Shown here: positions 61,836 to 63,799 of the stretch, one piece after another
Layout: each line of letters starts with the position of its first letter
How positions within the stretch are numbered: position 1 is the first letter of the stretch
Assembly: GCA_937930695.1 (NCBI GenBank)
Contig: CALHCB010000081.1
Coordinates: 1-63,799, forward strand
Length of the DNA: 63,799 nt
Direction of reading: 5' to 3'
Origin: an uncultured Acidimicrobiales bacterium
GTDB lineage: Bacteria; Actinomycetota; Acidimicrobiia; Acidimicrobiales; SZUA-35
Program-made: the position numbers and the translations under genes
Notes under the pieces: generated by a model
The model's input: the letters and a program-made list of their open reading frames with translations, nothing else
Told to the model about the DNA's origin: nothing
Databases searched by the model: none

Positions 61836-62380
61836 CGGCTACGTCCCTGCGCCTCTTCATCCACCGACGCTGCACCTGGCGCTTCTGCATTTGAGCGTAT
61901 GGCGTGCTCCTCGATGTCGACTGCAGCCTCCGCGAGTGACTGCACCGCGAGCCGCGCCTCATCTCGTCGTGGCGACCTGAAGTGGTCTCGGCGTTCGATG
62001 CGGCGCCACTCTCGACGGAACCGACTCACCGTTCGCCCATCGACGCCCGCTCCCGCCGCCGCGATGTCGTCAATGAGTGCGGCGTACTCGGCATCTCGAT
62101 CAGCATTGAGCCCGGCTTCGAGCGCAGCGTCTTGGTGCTTGGTCGTCACGGCAACCCACACGATCGCCTCGCCATCGGACTCGAGCGCCATGGCTGCGAC
62201 CCACTCCAATTGCTCCTTCGTGCGGGCATCGAACGGCAGCGCCACGAGTCCATCACCAACTTGCGCCACACCATGACTCTTAAGCCTTCGCCAAATCGCG
62301 ATTCGAGGCGTTGATGGTTCGCGAGGAACCCGGTAGCTCAAGAGCACCCACTGGCGGCCGGGAGGAAGTTGCGAAACCAC
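61832..62380 (-). CDS. chrB: Chromate-resistance protein ChrB, N-terminal-domain protein
   Basis: The 182-residue protein matches the ChrB N-domain: WVLLSYRVPREPSTPRIAIWRRLKSHGVAQVGDGLVALP, then a charged helical part with SRFRREWRRIERRDHF. In most species this is fused to the C-domain; here the two are separate, overlapping genes. It starts with a GTG from a leaderless promoter that faces chrA. The N-domain is the likely DNA-binding regulator of the pair. Confidence 0.88.
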   Translation of the reverse strand: MVSQLPPGRQWVLLSYRVPREPSTPRIAIWRRLKSHGVAQVGDGLVALPFDARTKEQLEWVAAMALESDGEAIVWVAVTTKHQDAALEAGLNADRDAEYAALIDDIAAAGAGVDGRTVSRFRREWRRIERRDHFRSPRRDEARLAVQSLAEAAVDIEEHAIRSNAEAPGAASVDEEAQGRSR

Positions 62381-62433
62381 GGTTGCGACTATAACGTCGC
62401 CAACATGGCAGCTGTTGAGAAACCACGGTTACG
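62373..62433. promoter_or_regulatory. chrB-chrA overlapping promoters and direct-repeat operator
   Basis: The two start codons are only 24 bp apart. Minus-strand TATAGT (62393-62388) lies 7 nt before the chrB GTG, and plus-strand TATAAC (62390-62395) lies 9 nt before the chrA ATG; the hexamers overlap. GAAACCACGGTT occurs twice in the same orientation (62373-62384 and 62419-62430), over each gene's start, and contains the dyad AACC-N2-GGTT. It is a likely shared operator. Confidence 0.6.
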
Positions 62434-63790
62434 CAGTTGGCCGGGGCAAGATATTCCCCGGCGGGAATGGATCGGCGCATGGGCAACTGTGGCCGTCAAC
62501 AGCTTCGGTGGGCCGGCCGGCCAGATCTCGGTGATGCACGATGAGATCGTCGAACGTCGGGGCTGGATCGGGGAACGACGGTTCCTTCACGCACTGAACT
62601 ATTGCATGTTGTTGCCAGGACCCGAGGCACAACAGCTCGCCACCTATCTTGGCTGGCTGCTCCGGGGGCCCATGGGCGGACTGTTCGCCGGGGCACTCTT
62701 CATTCTCCCCGGTTTCGTCTCCATCATGGCCCTCAGCATTCTGTTCGTGGTTTACGGCGAACAGACGTGGGTCGCTGGGTTGTTCTTCGGGATCTCCGCA
62801 GCCGTGATCGCTGTCGTGGCGAGCGCCGTACTGAGAATCGGGCGCCGGGTCATTAAGAACCCACTGATGCTGTTGATCGCCGTCGCATCGTTCGCTGGCG
62901 TCTTCTTCTTTGAGCTGCCGTTCCCGTTGATCGTGAGTGTTGCCATCACAATCGGTCTCATTGGAGGCCGGTTGCGGCCCGATCTGTTCGCCCTGATCCA
63001 AGGACACGATGAGGACAGTCAGGTCGATCGCGAGGGCGTACTCGTGGGCGACGAGCACGTCGACCTCGGACTCCCCTCCTGGACCCGAGCGGTACGAGTG
63101 CTTGCCACCGGGCTCGCTCTCTGGTTCGGTCCGATCGTTGTGCTGCTGCTCACCACCGGCAACGGGTCCATCTTCGTCGACGTGGCATGGTTCTTCTCCT
63201 CTGCCGCTGTTCTCACGTTTGGTGGTGCCTATAGCGTGCTCGCCTACATCTCCCAAGAAGCCGTGGGCTTCGGTTGGCTCGAACCGGATGAGATGATCAG
63301 CGGCCTCGGGATGGCCGAGACCACGCCAGGACCACTCATCCAGGTTGTTCAGTTTGTTGGCTTCACCGGCCCCTACCGAGATCCAGGTTCGCTGAGCCCG
63401 CTTCAGGCCGGCGTGTTTGGAGCCGTCGTCGCGACATGGGTGACGTTCGTACCGTCGTTCCTCTGGATCTTCCTCGGGGCACCGTTCATCGAACACTTGC
63501 GAGGACGGCCCTCGTTGACCTCGGCGCTGTCCACCGTGACTGCGGCAGTTGTTGGTGTCGTTGCGAACCTGGCGATCTGGTTCGGCCTGTTCACCTTGTT
63601 CGACACGGTCACCGAACGTCGAGGCTTTGGGGCCGTGCTGTTTCAGCCCGATCTCGCCTCACTTGATTGGGCTGCCACCGCCATCGCCGCTGCCGCTGCC
63701 ATCGCCGTCTTCCGATTCAAGATTCCGACCCTTCGAGTGGTCACCGCTGCTGCCGCGGTCGGCATCGCCTACCAGTTCGCCATTGCCTAG
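62405..63790 (+). CDS. chrA: Chromate transporter
   Basis: ChrA exports chromate, driven by the membrane potential. The 461 residues form two homologous halves. The first has NSFGGPAGQISVMHDEIVERRGWI and NYCMLLPGPEAQQLATYLGW. The second has TFGGAYSVLAYISQEAV and GLGMAETTPGPLIQVVQFVGF. About ten helices are present. ATG 62405 is set by the divergent promoter; the in-frame ATG at 62369 would overlap chrB. The gene ends 9 bp before the window edge. Confidence 0.94.
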   Translation: MAAVEKPRLRSWPGQDIPRREWIGAWATVAVNSFGGPAGQISVMHDEIVERRGWIGERRFLHALNYCMLLPGPEAQQLATYLGWLLRGPMGGLFAGALFILPGFVSIMALSILFVVYGEQTWVAGLFFGISAAVIAVVASAVLRIGRRVIKNPLMLLIAVASFAGVFFFELPFPLIVSVAITIGLIGGRLRPDLFALIQGHDEDSQVDREGVLVGDEHVDLGLPSWTRAVRVLATGLALWFGPIVVLLLTTGNGSIFVDVAWFFSSAAVLTFGGAYSVLAYISQEAVGFGWLEPDEMISGLGMAETTPGPLIQVVQFVGFTGPYRDPGSLSPLQAGVFGAVVATWVTFVPSFLWIFLGAPFIEHLRGRPSLTSALSTVTAAVVGVVANLAIWFGLFTLFDTVTERRGFGAVLFQPDLASLDWAATAIAAAAAIAVFRFKIPTLRVVTAAAAVGIAYQFAIA

Positions 63791-63799
63791 TTCCATCCT

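Noticed and set aside
62429..63496. A 355-codon acidic, His-rich minus-strand open frame
   Set aside because: Its Asp/Glu/His richness arises from reading the hydrophobic chrA sequence backward; no start signal or domain is seen.

Overview
The window is GC-rich, gene-dense chromosomal DNA from an actinobacterium. I infer the class Acidimicrobiia or a close relative. The reasons are paired acyl-CoA dehydrogenases, F420-type oxidoreductases (LLM and PPOX families), an AccD-AccE carboxylase pair, a LigC-type ligase beside a LigD-type polymerase, abundant GTG starts, and many genes with a TANNNT hexamer 6-9 nt before the start codon (leaderless transcription). I see no tRNA, rRNA, CRISPR array, transposase or phage gene.

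Layout. Positions 1-1575 carry the end of one acyl-CoA dehydrogenase and a complete second one. Positions 1609-4409 (minus) hold a small VanZ-like membrane protein, asd and aspartate kinase. Positions 4546-9902 hold a membrane-anchored cyclophilin, a 3-hydroxyacyl-CoA dehydrogenase, aat, an ethylmalonyl-CoA mutase and a degenerate GGDEF protein. Positions 9904-15988 (mostly minus) hold a drug-type ABC exporter, a Kbp-like BON-LysM protein, a class III CoA transferase and an acyl-CoA carboxylase beta subunit with a 59-residue epsilon subunit. Positions 16066-28842 hold LOG, PPOX, LigC, HD-hydrolase and polymerase-domain genes, a TetR regulator coupled to a PEP-utilising mobile-domain protein, two GNATs, a stand-alone maltokinase-cap protein, a D-threonine-aldolase-like enzyme, a 5'-3' exonuclease, YaaA and an F420 PPOX protein. 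Positions 28858-33825 hold an amidase, an asparaginase II and cytochrome bd oxidase (cydAB).

Positions 34013-38360 form a compact six-gene operon: a secreted Glu/Tyr-rich protein with a 9-nt in-frame tandem repeat, a single-pass Pro/Thr-rich protein, ApbE flavin transferase, a ferric-reductase-like haem membrane protein, and an OmpR-type two-component system. Four 11-bp-phased half-sites, arranged as an inverted pair of direct repeats, lie just upstream in the divergent region shared with cydAB. This is my best candidate for an undescribed redox or metal-handling system.

Positions 38390-47348 hold an ABC exporter, an LLM oxidoreductase, a CoA transferase, pgi, a lipoprotein L,D-transpeptidase and a two-subunit aconitase X. 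Positions 47427-51873 are a translationally coupled trio (membrane-anchored HEAT-like protein, processive GT2 synthase, BcsB-like protein) that looks like an exopolysaccharide synthase without PilZ, BcsZ or BcsC partners here. Positions 51888-63790 hold HAD, quinone-oxidoreductase, DinB, dioxygenase, sugar-dehydrogenase, methyltransferase, DUF1295 and MaoC genes, a glyoxalase pseudogene, and a chromate-resistance locus (split ChrB facing ChrA) whose two promoters overlap.

Start codons were re-chosen in many places from Shine-Dalgarno or leaderless-promoter evidence. All functions are read from sequence patterns and family knowledge; no database search was possible.
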